The notes under the pieces are model-generated. The model was not told the origin of the DNA. It made no database searches and saw only the letters and a list, made by a program, of their open reading frames with translations. This document shows, in pieces, positions 44,294 to 54,517 of a stretch of DNA of 64,000 bases. The DNA is taken from the NCBI RefSeq assembly GCF_024807615.1, contig NZ_JANUCJ010000003.1, forward strand, positions 558,001 through 622,000, given 5' to 3'. The DNA comes from Tsukamurella ocularis. GTDB taxonomy: Bacteria; Actinomycetota; Actinomycetes; Mycobacteriales; Mycobacteriaceae. A program made the position numbers and the translations under genes. How positions within the stretch are numbered: position 1 is the first letter of the stretch; each line of letters begins with the position of its first letter.

Positions 44294-45535
44294 CTAGGCG
44301 ACCCTGGTCATGGCCAGCCGCGCCTGCACCCCGCCCTGGATCGGCCCGCCGACGGCGATGGGACGCGGTCCGGAATGGATGAGGCTCAGGAAGATCCGCT
44401 GACCGGCAGTGAGCGGAACGAGGCTGGAGATCACACTCACGTTCTCCCACGTCGTGGCAATGTCCGTCGCTTCCAGGATCTGCATGCCCTCGGCGTACAC
44501 CTTGCACATCAGGCTCTCGCCACCGGACGCACCCTCCCACGGTATCTGGGCGGTGACGAGGTAGACCCCGGTAGCCCTCACCGTCAGGCCCGCGCGGGTG
44601 GCCTGAGCAGAACCGTCAGGCGCGTTCAGATCCGTCTCGATGGCCCACGTAGGCATCCACGCGGTGAGCCCATTCAACTGGTGGACCCCGCACGTCACCG
44701 ACGCGGTCGGTCTCGTGTCGGCGAACGGGATCGCGTCGCCCGGCGCATCGCGTGACTCGACGGAGGCGGACGGGCCACCCTCCTCGAGCTCGGCGATCGT
44801 GGCGCTCAGAACCGCCTCATAGGCACCGAGCCCGGCGAGTAGCACCGGGTCATCGGCGAATTCGGTGCAGGCGCGTCTCAGCCAGGCGAGCATTTCCTCG
44901 TGGGAGTGCTGCCCACCGAAGCCTTCGGCGGCGAGCCCGTCCGCGTGCGACTGCCAGCGCATGCCGCGCGCGGAGAGGAAACGGTCCACAGTGACGAGCG
45001 CCGTCACCTCGGAACTCGGCGCACCACCCCCGCAGCCGTACAGCGCACGCGGCAATGGCTCGTCACCGAAGACCTCGACGAAGGCGCGGGCGACGTCGAT
45101 CTCCTCCTCACCGTCGGCGACGATGGCTTCCCACACGGGGCGGGCGATGAGTGCGAAGACGAGCGGGACGCCGTCGAACGTCGTGCCGGCACCCGAAGGC
45201 GGCTCCGCCCCCTGGTAGAGCCCCAACCAATCGGACATATTGCGAACCAGGTTGCTGATCACGTCGTGAATGGACGGATCCCAGCCGCCGGACGGCCACC
45301 CGTCGTCCGTCCAGTACCTCCCGGACTTTGTCGCCTGGGCGATTCCGGCCGCAATGAGCTCGGTGTTCCGGTTGTCGTCCGGAGCGATCCCACCGTAGTA
45401 GTCGTAGTGGTCGATCATCGGCAGCGCCGCCGGGCGGTAGACGCCGCCCGAACCCCGGCTGAGGACCACCATCGCGGCCTCGGTGTGTGTCAGGCTCACC
45501 CCGGTAATCGCGCAGTTCACGTCGTAACAGCCCAC
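44294..45535 (-). CDS. Orphan protein with a C-terminal C1q/TNF-like jelly-roll domain
   Basis: A 413-residue protein not found in the neighbouring conserved core. The N-terminus reads GCYDVNCAITGVSL and then PMIDHYDYYGGI, a pattern I associate with an uncharacterised bacterial family. The C-terminal 135 residues (from about ASVTCGVHQLNG) alternate strands with GVYLVTAQIPWEG, CKVYAEG, ENVSVISSLVPLTAGQRIFLSLIH, resembling C1q-like beta-sandwiches. No signal peptide or membrane helix. Start GTG 45535 lacks a clear ribosome-binding site; upstream starts are not available. Confidence 0.55.
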   Translation of the reverse strand: MGCYDVNCAITGVSLTHTEAAMVVLSRGSGGVYRPAALPMIDHYDYYGGIAPDDNRNTELIAAGIAQATKSGRYWTDDGWPSGGWDPSIHDVISNLVRNMSDWLGLYQGAEPPSGAGTTFDGVPLVFALIARPVWEAIVADGEEEIDVARAFVEVFGDEPLPRALYGCGGGAPSSEVTALVTVDRFLSARGMRWQSHADGLAAEGFGGQHSHEEMLAWLRRACTEFADDPVLLAGLGAYEAVLSATIAELEEGGPSASVESRDAPGDAIPFADTRPTASVTCGVHQLNGLTAWMPTWAIETDLNAPDGSAQATRAGLTVRATGVYLVTAQIPWEGASGGESLMCKVYAEGMQILEATDIATTWENVSVISSLVPLTAGQRIFLSLIHSGPRPIAVGGPIQGGVQARLAMTRVA

Positions 45536-45603
45536 GGTCGGGATGCTACAAGGGCAAGTGTCGATGACCGCTACCGTCGGCAGGCGGGCAGCCTGCGCAA
45601 GTA

Positions 45604-46290
45604 TTAGGCGAGCCCGTCCAGGCCGTGCAGGTTCTTGGCCGTCGGGCTGGTGTCGACGGTGCCGGGATCCGGGTAGGTGCCCAGCACCCGGTCGGAGGTG
45701 CCCGCGGTGGTGACCGAGAACCAGTAGTGCTCGTTCTTGAAGTGGTGCAACCGGTGGCTGCGCCAGACGGCCTTGTAGGCGCGGCCGCGCGGCTTGTAGT
45801 CGGTGTGCACGAGGTAGTGGGTCCACTCGTAGCCGAGCAGGAACACCGCCTCGACCAGCATGAAGGTGAGCGTCGCGTGCACCGGGGCGCCGATCAGGGC
45901 GCCGACTCCGAGCGGCGCGGCGACGCCCAGGCCCACGATCACCCAGGGCAGCGCGCGGGTGGGGATGAACACGAGATCCACATCGCGGGGCGCGGCGTGA
46001 TGCCGCCGGTGATCGCGCGCGAGCAGCGTGTCCAGCGTGATCGGCCCGACGGTCCGCGGCCGCCAGTGCAGCACGAAGACGTGGATCACCCACTCCAGGA
46101 ACGGGAACAGGGCCGCGAAGACGAGCGGCGCCCACAGGTCGGCGAGCCCTCCCCCGCCGACGGCGATGCGCGCGACGACGGTGCCGGCCAGGAAGGCCAG
46201 GATCATCCACGGCGTGGGGTGGCGCAGGAACTCGCGCGCGGCGTCGCCGAGGGTGACGCCGCGGCGGGCCGCGCGATCGGTCGTGGTCAT
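45604..46290 (-). CDS. Fatty acid hydroxylase / sterol desaturase-superfamily protein
   Basis: A 228-residue membrane diiron enzyme. The histidine clusters are HVFVLH, HRRHH, HYLVHTDY and HRLHHFKNEHYWFSV, matching the HX3H, HX2HH and HX2HH pattern of the superfamily. Three or four helices are predicted. Substrate is probably a lipid. Its ATG overlaps the FadR-type regulator stop (ATGA), so regulator and enzyme are co-translated. Confidence 0.85.
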   Translation of the reverse strand: MTTTDRAARRGVTLGDAAREFLRHPTPWMILAFLAGTVVARIAVGGGGLADLWAPLVFAALFPFLEWVIHVFVLHWRPRTVGPITLDTLLARDHRRHHAAPRDVDLVFIPTRALPWVIVGLGVAAPLGVGALIGAPVHATLTFMLVEAVFLLGYEWTHYLVHTDYKPRGRAYKAVWRSHRLHHFKNEHYWFSVTTAGTSDRVLGTYPDPGTVDTSPTAKNLHGLDGLA

Positions 46291-47012
46291 GACTGCTCCA
46301 TCCGGTCGAGGAATCCGCCGAGAACGCCGGTGGCGCCGCCGAGGACGGCCTGCGCGGCCGCGCGGGCGGCGGTGGCGTCGCCGTCGAGGACGGCGGCGGT
46401 GAGGACGCGGTAGCGCTCCGTGGGTTCGGCGGCCGCGACGGCGTCGGCAAGTACACCGAGCATCGGCTCGTAGACGCGCCGCATGCCGTTGAAGATGAGT
46501 GTCATCGCGATCGAGTCGGCCCCGCGCACGAGCTGCTCCCAGTAGGAGAGGGCCGCGGCCTGCTGCTCCGCGCCCGAGCGGGCGCCCTCGATCGCGGCGA
46601 GCGCCGCGGTCAGCGGGCCGGCCAGCGCGTCGGCGGAGCGGGCGGCGGCCTTCTCGGCGATCCACGGCCCGAGATGTTCGCGCACCTCCAGGACGCTGCG
46701 GACCACGGACGGGTCGACGACGGCACCGTCGGGCGCGGCGACGAGCAGGTGCGGCAGCAGGTCCAGCCCGCCCGTGCGGGTGATGTCGTTGACGACGGCC
46801 CCGTCGCCCTGGCGGACCTCGACGTGCCCCGACGTGGCGAGGCGGGCGATCGCCTCGCGAACGACGGGCCGCGAGACGCCAAGAACCTCCGCGAGCCGGC
46901 GCTCGCTGGGCAGCCGCGAGCCGACCGGCGCGGCACCACTGACCAGCTGGTTCAGCAGCTGCTCGTGCACCTCGTCGGCGGCGGACCGCTTCGTGACCGG
47001 GCTCAGTTCCAT
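46287..47012 (-). CDS. FadR-type GntR-family regulator
   Basis: A 241-residue regulator. The GntR winged helix is LPSERRLAEVLGVSRPVVREAI (about residues 34-55), followed by an all-helical FCD-like domain with LEVREHLGPWIAEKAA. Mycobacterial Rv0494 (from memory) in this position is a fatty-acid-responsive FadR. A TGGTNNNACCA dyad sits 37 bp upstream. Co-translated with the lipid hydroxylase gene, it probably autoregulates both. Confidence 0.85.
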   Translation of the reverse strand: MELSPVTKRSAADEVHEQLLNQLVSGAAPVGSRLPSERRLAEVLGVSRPVVREAIARLATSGHVEVRQGDGAVVNDITRTGGLDLLPHLLVAAPDGAVVDPSVVRSVLEVREHLGPWIAEKAAARSADALAGPLTAALAAIEGARSGAEQQAAALSYWEQLVRGADSIAMTLIFNGMRRVYEPMLGVLADAVAAAEPTERYRVLTAAVLDGDATAARAAAQAVLGGATGVLGGFLDRMEQS

Positions 47013-47048
47013 GCCGGAACCGTAGCGCTACCCGGTCCGGTGGTCAAG

Positions 47049-47059
47049 TGGTCTTACCA
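47049..47059. promoter_or_regulatory. FadR-type operator TGGTCTTACCA
   Basis: An 11-bp palindrome TGGT-CTT-ACCA, the same half-sites and 3-bp centre as the E. coli FadR core. It lies 37-47 bp upstream of the regulator start, the place expected for autorepression. The outer flanks are not symmetric. Confidence 0.6.
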
Positions 47060-47114
47060 TTCCTAGGCTTAGCAGCGAATGCCCGGTACCCCGCGTAGCA
47101 GCATCGACTGCTAC

Positions 47115-48107
47115 CTACTCAGCCGTCAGGTCCCGGAGCAAGGCGCGTTCCTCATCCCGCGTCATACCGACCGCAACCGCATCGGCCGCCGTCCGGAGCC
47201 ATTCCGCGGTATCGCGTGCCGTCTCGTCGAGAGGCCTGATCCTGAGACCGCCCTCTGCGGCAGGCCCCGCGTCGTGATCGAGCATTCCGTCGTAGGCCGG
47301 ACGTGGCAGCCACAGCGGCAACGACCGTTCCCCCGCCCAGGGCTGGGCACCCCGTGCGAGCAGGAACTCGTCGGGAGCCCACACCCAGCGAGGCCGCACA
47401 CCGAGCCCGACTGCCATCCGCTGCACGAACTCCGCCATCGGCAGAGCCGGTGCGACCGCGTCGAACGTGCCGGCCGTGCGCCGCTCGGCCAACAGCACGA
47501 GCCACGCCGCGAGATCACGCACGTCGAGCACCTGCACGCGAGCCCCGGGAGCGCCGGGCGCGAGCACGAGGTCACCGTCGGCCGCGGACGAGAGCCGACT
47601 GGGCCAGTAGGAGAACCGCCCCGTCGGATCACCGGGCCCCACGATCAACCCGGGCCGGACCACCGCCGCGTCGGCACATGCGTCGCGCACGAGCTCCTCA
47701 CAGGCCACTTTCATGGCGCCGTACGCGTCAGACCTCGCGTGGAGCGCGACATCTGACTGCAAGGCCGGAAGCAGAGGCAGGCTCGACGGTCCGCCGCCGG
47801 GTGTCGCGGTGTCGGCGTAGACACTAATGGTGGAGACGAACACCCAGTGCGCGGCGGGGATCGCGGCGACCGCGTCCCTCACCCAGGACGGGGTGCGGGC
47901 GACGTCGATGACGGCGTCGAAGGCTCCGTCGGACAGCCCGGGCGGAACAGGGTCGGCAGAACGGTCCCACCGGACCAGGGAGGCGCCGCCGGGGGCCGGC
48001 CCGGACGTGCCGCGGGCGGCGCAGGTGACGTCGTGTCCGGCGCGGACGGCCACGACCGCGATCTCGCGTGAGAGGAAGGCAGTACCACCGAGCACCAGGA
48101 GTCGCAT
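47115..48107 (-). CDS. NAD-dependent epimerase/reductase-family protein
   Basis: A 330-residue extended SDR. LVLGGTAFLSREIAVVAVRAG is the NAD(P)-binding loop in atypical GGTxFxx form, FVSTISVY provides the serine, and YGAMKVACE is the catalytic YxxxK. The family includes nucleoside-diphosphate-sugar epimerases and reductases; substrate unknown. It lies just upstream of the FadR-type gene but is separated by 103 bp. Confidence 0.78.
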   Translation of the reverse strand: MRLLVLGGTAFLSREIAVVAVRAGHDVTCAARGTSGPAPGGASLVRWDRSADPVPPGLSDGAFDAVIDVARTPSWVRDAVAAIPAAHWVFVSTISVYADTATPGGGPSSLPLLPALQSDVALHARSDAYGAMKVACEELVRDACADAAVVRPGLIVGPGDPTGRFSYWPSRLSSAADGDLVLAPGAPGARVQVLDVRDLAAWLVLLAERRTAGTFDAVAPALPMAEFVQRMAVGLGVRPRWVWAPDEFLLARGAQPWAGERSLPLWLPRPAYDGMLDHDAGPAAEGGLRIRPLDETARDTAEWLRTAADAVAVGMTRDEERALLRDLTAE

Positions 48108-48166
48108 GGCCTCAGCGTGTGCTCGCCAGCGCGTCCCGGCAAGATGGCGCTGCTCGGAGCAGCGCG

Positions 48167-48856
48167 CTAGGGCTCGAGCTTGTAGCCGAGGCCGCGGACG
48201 GTGACCAGGTGCTTCGGGTTGGCCGGATCCGCCTCGATCTTGCTGCGCAGGCGCTTGACGTGCACGTCGAGGGTCTTGGTGTCGCCCACATAGTCGGCGC
48301 CCCAGACGCGGTCGATGAGCTGCCCGCGGGTGAGCACGCGGCCGCTGTTGCGCAGCAAGTACTCGAGCAGGTCGAACTCCTTGAGCGGCAGGGTCACCGC
48401 CTCACCCGCGACGGTCACGACGTGCCGCTCCACGTCCATCCGGACGGGGCCGCCCTCGAGCACCCCGTCGTCCAAGCCGTCCGCGGCGGCGGTGTCCGCG
48501 CCGCGGCGCAGCACCGCGCGGATACGGGCGATGAGCTCGCGCGCGGAGTAGGGCTTGGTGACGTAGTCGTCGGCGCCCAGCTCAAGGCCCACGACCTTGT
48601 CGATCTCGCTGTCGCGCGCGGTCACCATGATGACCGGCACGGACGAGCGGGCCCGCAGCTGCTTGCACACGTCGGTGCCACTCATGCCGGGCAGCATGAG
48701 GTCGAGCAGGACGATGTCGGCGCCCGCGGCGTCGAAGTGCCGCAGGGCCTCGGCGCCGTCCGTGACCACGGTGGTCTCGAAGCCCTCCTTGCGCAGCAGA
48801 AAGGCCAGCGGATCGGCCAGCGATTCCTCGTCCTCGACGATCAGTACGTGTGTCAC
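48167..48856 (-). CDS. regX3: Response regulator RegX3
   Basis: A 229-residue OmpR/PhoB-type regulator. The receiver has the acidic pocket E8-D9 and phospho-acceptor D52 in IVLLDLMLPGMSG, followed by TAR and KPYSARELIARI. The C-terminal winged helix has VLTRGQLIDRVWGADYVGDTK. It is the partner of SenX3 and, in mycobacteria, controls phosphate-starvation genes. Its ATG overlaps the senX3 stop (ATGA). Confidence 0.93.
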   Translation of the reverse strand: MTHVLIVEDEESLADPLAFLLRKEGFETTVVTDGAEALRHFDAAGADIVLLDLMLPGMSGTDVCKQLRARSSVPVIMVTARDSEIDKVVGLELGADDYVTKPYSARELIARIRAVLRRGADTAAADGLDDGVLEGGPVRMDVERHVVTVAGEAVTLPLKEFDLLEYLLRNSGRVLTRGQLIDRVWGADYVGDTKTLDVHVKRLRSKIEADPANPKHLVTVRGLGYKLEP

Positions 48857-50049
48857 CGCAGTACATCCTCACTGTGGTCATCGCGCTCTGCAGGTCCCGC
48901 GCCGGGCTCGACCTGCGCCGGCAGTACCAGCGTGAAGGTCGAACCCATGCCCGGTTTGCTCCAGAGCCTAATGGTGCCGCCGTGGTTCGCGGCGACGTGT
49001 TTGACGATCGCGAGACCGAGACCGGTCCCGCCCGTCATCCGGGACCGCGCCTTGTCGACGCGGAAGAAGCGCTCGAAAACGCGCTCCTGGTCTTCGGGGG
49101 CGATGCCGATGCCCCGGTCGGTGACCGCGATCTCGACCGATGCGGCACCGTCGGGCCCGGTGGCGGGGCGCAGGCGGCGGCTGATTGAGACCTGGGTGTT
49201 CTGCGGCGAGTAGGCGATCGCGTTGGAGATGAGGTTGGAGAGCGCCGTCAGCAGCAGGGTGTCATCGCCGCGGATCTCCAGGCCGGAGGGCTCGTCGACG
49301 ATGAGCGAAATATTGTTGGCCTCCGCGGAGACCTGGGCGCGGGCCACTGCCTCGCCGACCACGTCGTCGACCTCCACGCTGCCGAGGTCGGGCAGCTTCT
49401 CCGCGCCCTGCAGGCGGGAGAGGGCGATCAGCTCGTTGACCATGTTGCCCATGCGGGTGGACTCGACGAGGACGCGGGAGCCGAAGTGCCGCACCGCCTC
49501 CGGGTCGTCATCGGATTCGAGCAGCGCCTCGGCGAGCAGGCCGATCGCACCGACCGGGGTCTTCAGCTCGTGCGAGACGTTCGCCACGAAGTCGCGGCGG
49601 GTGGCCTCCATGCGCTGGTTCTCGGTGTCGTCGTCGGCGTAGACCACGGCGTACCGCTCGTCGAGGTCGATCCCGACGATCAGATCCACCCGGCACCGCA
49701 CCGCGATGGCGGCCCGGTCGGACCGGCGGGACACCGTCAGTTCGACAGTGCGCGGCGCCCCCGTCTCGAGCACCAGGGAGGCGGCCTGCCAGACGCGATC
49801 GTCGAGGAGTTGCTCGCGGACGAGGGAGAACTCCTCGGCGCGGGGATTGCAGGCGATGACGTCGCGGAAGCGGTCGACGACCACGAGGCCGGTGGGCGAC
49901 TCGCGGATCACCGCGCGCTGCAACTCGGCCACCGTCATCCGGGCCGCACCGACAGGCTCGGCGGTGATCACCCGCTGTCGGACGCGCCGCGCAAACCATC
50001 CGATGAGGGCGCCCGCCAGGGCGGACACCACACAGAGGGCCACAGTCAC
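48853..50049 (-). CDS. senX3: Sensor histidine kinase SenX3
   Basis: A 398-residue kinase with a single N-terminal helix (VALCVVSALAGALIGWFA), a PAS-like domain, and a kinase core: H-box FVANVSHELKTPVG with phospho-His H160, N-box LSNLISNAIAYSP, G1 DRGIGIAPED and G2 GGTGLGLAIVK. SenX3 monitors phosphate status through PstSCAB/PhoU in mycobacteria. The two genes overlap directly; mycobacterial species have repeats between them, absent here. GTG start at 50049. Confidence 0.93.
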   Translation of the reverse strand: MTVALCVVSALAGALIGWFARRVRQRVITAEPVGAARMTVAELQRAVIRESPTGLVVVDRFRDVIACNPRAEEFSLVREQLLDDRVWQAASLVLETGAPRTVELTVSRRSDRAAIAVRCRVDLIVGIDLDERYAVVYADDDTENQRMEATRRDFVANVSHELKTPVGAIGLLAEALLESDDDPEAVRHFGSRVLVESTRMGNMVNELIALSRLQGAEKLPDLGSVEVDDVVGEAVARAQVSAEANNISLIVDEPSGLEIRGDDTLLLTALSNLISNAIAYSPQNTQVSISRRLRPATGPDGAASVEIAVTDRGIGIAPEDQERVFERFFRVDKARSRMTGGTGLGLAIVKHVAANHGGTIRLWSKPGMGSTFTLVLPAQVEPGAGPAERDDHSEDVLR

Positions 50050-50112
50050 GCGGTCAGTGTACCCAGGTTCTCCAGCGATTCTTCACATCGGGAACGACTG
50101 GTGAACAACGGG

Positions 50113-50409
50113 TTACCGGTCGGCGGCCACCTCGACAACGGCGGCGTACTCCGGGTGCTTCGTCACGTAGTTCGCGACGTAGGAGCACACCGCACGGGCC
50201 TTTTTTCCGGACTCGACGACGTCATCGAGCGCGGCCTTGGTGAGCACTGCAGCGTAGCCGTTGCCGCCGTACTCGGCGTCGACGACGGTGTGGGTGAGCA
50301 GGCGCACGTCCACCTCGTCGACGTAGTCGAGGTAGCCCGCCTGCTCGCCGTCGACGGTGAGCACGTAGCGCTCCTGTTCCGGGGAGTGGGTCACAGTCAC
50401 GTCAGCCAT
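50113..50409 (-). CDS. YidJ-like GNAT N-acetyltransferase
   Basis: A 98-residue single-domain member of the short GNAT (DUF1794/YidJ-type) family. VDAEYGGNGYAAVLTKAALDDV is the acetyl-CoA loop and VCSYVANYV is the conserved C-terminal CxxV...Y stretch. Substrate unknown. It lies between gpmA and senX3 on the same strand; an in-frame ATG at 50418 is an alternative start. Confidence 0.82.
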   Translation of the reverse strand: MADVTVTHSPEQERYVLTVDGEQAGYLDYVDEVDVRLLTHTVVDAEYGGNGYAAVLTKAALDDVVESGKKARAVCSYVANYVTKHPEYAAVVEVAADR

Positions 50410-50458
50410 GTGATCCAACCTATCCTCTGCGCAGCCCCGGAGGCTGAGGAGAAACTTA

Positions 50459-50491
50459 GGGGGCGGTACCGATTCGCTCGGTACCGCCCCC
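50459..50491 (-). terminator. Intrinsic terminator of gpmA
   Basis: A perfect 14-bp inverted repeat (50459-50472 and 50478-50491) with a 5-base loop, followed on the minus strand by TAAGTTTCTCC. It begins 13 bp past the gpmA stop and blocks read-through into the GNAT gene. Confidence 0.9.
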
Positions 50492-50504
50492 GTCGATCAC
50501 GGGA

Positions 50505-51251
50505 CTACTTGGCGCCCTGGTTTGCGACCGCAGCGGCGCCCGCGGCGGCGGCCTCGGGGTCGAGGTAGGTGCCGCCCGGGTTGGCGACGGTGCCGTCCTC
50601 GTTGAACGAGTAGGTCAGCGGGATGCCGGTGGGGATGTTCAGCGCCGCGATATCGGCGTCGGAGATCCCGTCGAGGTGCTTGACCAGCGCCCGCAGCGAG
50701 TTGCCGTGCGCGGCCACGAGCACCGTCTTACCCTCCGCGACCTGCGGCTCGATCACGGCCTGGTAGTAGGGGATGAAGCGCTTGACCACGTCGAGCAGGC
50801 ACTCGGTGAGCGGCACCTGCGGCAGGTGCGCGTACCGCGGGTCGCCGGTCTGGCTGTACTCGTTGTCCGCGTCGATCGCGGGCGGCGGAGTGTCGTAGCT
50901 GCGGCGCCACAGCATGAACTGCTCGTCGCCGTACTTGTCCTTGGTCTCCGCCTTGTTCAGGCCCTGCAGCGCGCCGTAGTGCCGCTCGTTGAGGCGCCAG
51001 TCGCGGACCACGGGGATCCAGTGCCGGTCGGCGGCGTTCAGCGCGATGTTCGCGGTGGTGATCGCGCGACGCAGCAGAGAGGTATAGAGGATGTCCGGCA
51101 GCAGGCCGGCCTCCTTGAGCAACTCGCCGCCGCGCTTCGCCTCGCCGCGCCCCTTCTCGGTCAGCGCCACGTCGACCCAGCCGGTGAACTGGTTGGACGC
51201 GTTCCATTCGCTCTCGCCGTGACGGAGCAGGATCAGGGTGCCGTAGGTCAT
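50505..51251 (-). CDS. gpmA: 2,3-bisphosphoglycerate-dependent phosphoglycerate mutase
   Basis: A 248-residue glycolytic enzyme. [10 protein letters not shown] (H11 phospho-acceptor), [17 protein letters not shown] and [12 protein letters not shown] (second histidine) are all present. It interconverts 3- and 2-phosphoglycerate. Adjacency to senX3-regX3 matches mycobacteria (Rv0489-Rv0491, from memory). A strong terminator closes it. Confidence 0.96.
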   Translation of the reverse strand: MTYGTLILLRHGESEWNASNQFTGWVDVALTEKGRGEAKRGGELLKEAGLLPDILYTSLLRRAITTANIALNAADRHWIPVVRDWRLNERHYGALQGLNKAETKDKYGDEQFMLWRRSYDTPPPAIDADNEYSQTGDPRYAHLPQVPLTECLLDVVKRFIPYYQAVIEPQVAEGKTVLVAAHGNSLRALVKHLDGISDADIAALNIPTGIPLTYSFNEDGTVANPGGTYLDPEAAAAGAAAVANQGAK

Positions 51252-51411
51252 GCGCCGTAGTTTAACGCCCGCCGGATCGCCCCACGCAGGTCCGCGAGGC
51301 TCTCCTGCGTCGTTGCGCGGCACGTCGGCGTCGAACGCCGCCCGCGGCCGCTGCCCCCCGGAACCCGGGCGACGCGCCGTGGAGCGGCGTCGTGACGCTC
51401 TCCCCGGCTCG

Positions 51412-53121
<1,710 letters not shown>

Positions 53122-53188
53122 GGATCGATCGTCGGCCGCGGGAGAACCCCGCGGCAGCGGCGGACGTCCCGACCGTTGTCCCGGCGGC

Positions 53189-53602
53189 TCAGGACCAGGT
53201 GCGACCGAAGCCGCGGGCGCTGACCCGTTCCGCCAGGACCTCCACGACCTCGTACTTGCCGTCGTCGATGAAGGGACGCAAGGAGAGCGCGTCCGTGACG
53301 GACAGGGCCGACGAGTCCGTGCGCACGCGTGCGGGCCCGCGTACGATGACGCTCCAGGCCTGGTCCCCGCCGACCTCGTCCACCTCGAAGGCCACCTCGC
53401 GCGCCACCACAGCCGAGGCGAGCTTGCTGCCCGGCCCGGTTCGGAACAGGACGTTGCAGCCCTCGCCGAGCACGTAGTTCACGGGGAAGATCTCCGCATC
53501 ACCCCCGAGCGCGATCACGATGCGCCCGACGTCCTTCCGACGTAACAGCTCGATCGCCTCTTCACGATCGAGGACGGTGGTTCCGGCGGTGAAACGTTCC
53601 AT
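53189..53602 (-). CDS. PNPOx-like flavin/F420 split-barrel protein
   Basis: A 137-residue protein of the pyridoxamine oxidase-like family: [23 protein letters not shown] start, then [26 protein letters not shown], typical of the Rv2074/nitroreductase-like small split barrels that bind FMN or F420. It lies upstream in reading direction of ctaD (67 bp gap) and downstream of an F420-type LLM gene, making F420 plausible. Function unproven. Confidence 0.78.
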   Translation of the reverse strand: MERFTAGTTVLDREEAIELLRRKDVGRIVIALGGDAEIFPVNYVLGEGCNVLFRTGPGSKLASAVVAREVAFEVDEVGGDQAWSVIVRGPARVRTDSSALSVTDALSLRPFIDDGKYEVVEVLAERVSARGFGRTWS

Positions 53603-53618
53603 GACGCGCTCCTGGGGT

Positions 53619-53662
53619 CGGGGCGGGAGTGTTGCCCGCCGCCCCACTCTCACCCCGCCCCG
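53619..53662. terminator. GC-rich inverted repeat after the LLM gene
   Basis: A perfect 9-bp inverted repeat, CGGGGCGGG (53619-53627) with CCCGCCCCG (53654-53662), loop 26 bases. It lies in the 124-bp gap between the LLM oxidoreductase stop and the split-barrel start and could terminate the former, though it would also sit in the leader of the latter. Confidence 0.35.
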
Positions 53663-53726
53663 CGGCGCCTCACCAGGGACATTCGTCGGGTCGCACGTCC
53701 CGGCCCCGCCGGGGTTGGGGTCCCGT

Positions 53727-54503
53727 CTACTGCGAATCCCGCCAGCGCAGCAGGGCTTCGATGATCGTGTAGTCGAAGCTCGGCGCGGAAAGCTCCGCGG
53801 TGAACTGCGTGGCGCCCTCGGCGACCAGCTGGTCGGCGAATGCGAGGGCCTCGTCGGGCCCGGTACCGCGCGGGATGGCGATGTTGTGCGCGATCTCCTT
53901 CGGATCGCGGCCGATCTTCGCGCAGGCCTCGGCGAGCACCGCCGACTTGTGCCGGTAGGTCTCCAGATCCACGAAGTAGTGCCACACCGACGCGTACTGC
54001 GCCACCAGCGGCAGCGTCTTCTTCTCACCGCCGCCGCCGATGAGGATCGGGATGTCGCGCGTGGGAGCGGGATTGAGCTTGGCCCAGCGCTCGGTGATCC
54101 GCGGCAGCGCTGCGCCGAGGTCGTCGAGGCGCGAACCGGCGGTGCCGAACTCGTAGCCGTACTCGTCGTAGTCGCGCTGGAACCAGCCGGAGCCGATGCC
54201 GAGGATCAGGCGTCCCTTCGAGATGTGGTCGACGGTGCGTGCCATGTCGGCGAGCAGGTCGGGGTTGCGGTAGCTGTTGCAGGTGACGAGCGCGCCGATC
54301 TCGATCCGCGAAGTCTGCTCCGCCCAGGCGGCGAGCATCGTCCAGCACTCGAGGTGCGTGCCGTCGGGGTCGCCCGAGAGTGGGAAGAAGTGGTCCCAGT
54401 TGTAGACGACGTCGACTCCCAGGTCCTCGAGCTTGGCGACGGCGTCGCGGAGCTGCTGGTACTCGGTGAAGTGCTGGGGCTGAAGTTGGACTCCGATGCG
54501 CAT
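53727..54503 (-). CDS. LLM-class F420-dependent oxidoreductase
   Basis: A 258-residue luciferase-like TIM barrel. VQLQPQHFTEYQQ start, VVYNWDHFFPL, GALVTCNSYRNPDLLADMA, RLILGIGSGWFQRDY and ILIGGGGEKKTL are the family signature segments seen in F420-dependent enzymes. It transfers hydride between F420H2 and an organic substrate, unidentified. Follows the MFS gene on the same strand (14-bp gap). Confidence 0.82.
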   Translation of the reverse strand: MRIGVQLQPQHFTEYQQLRDAVAKLEDLGVDVVYNWDHFFPLSGDPDGTHLECWTMLAAWAEQTSRIEIGALVTCNSYRNPDLLADMARTVDHISKGRLILGIGSGWFQRDYDEYGYEFGTAGSRLDDLGAALPRITERWAKLNPAPTRDIPILIGGGGEKKTLPLVAQYASVWHYFVDLETYRHKSAVLAEACAKIGRDPKEIAHNIAIPRGTGPDEALAFADQLVAEGATQFTAELSAPSFDYTIIEALLRWRDSQ

Positions 54504-54517
54504 GGCATCGACGCTAC

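Noticed and set aside
48167-50049. A MIRU-like repeat between senX3 and regX3
   Set aside because: The genes overlap by four bases; there is no room for a repeat.
51252-51411. A gene between ctaD and gpmA
   Set aside because: The 160-bp stretch has no start with a ribosome-binding site and no conserved residues; it is GC-biased spacer.
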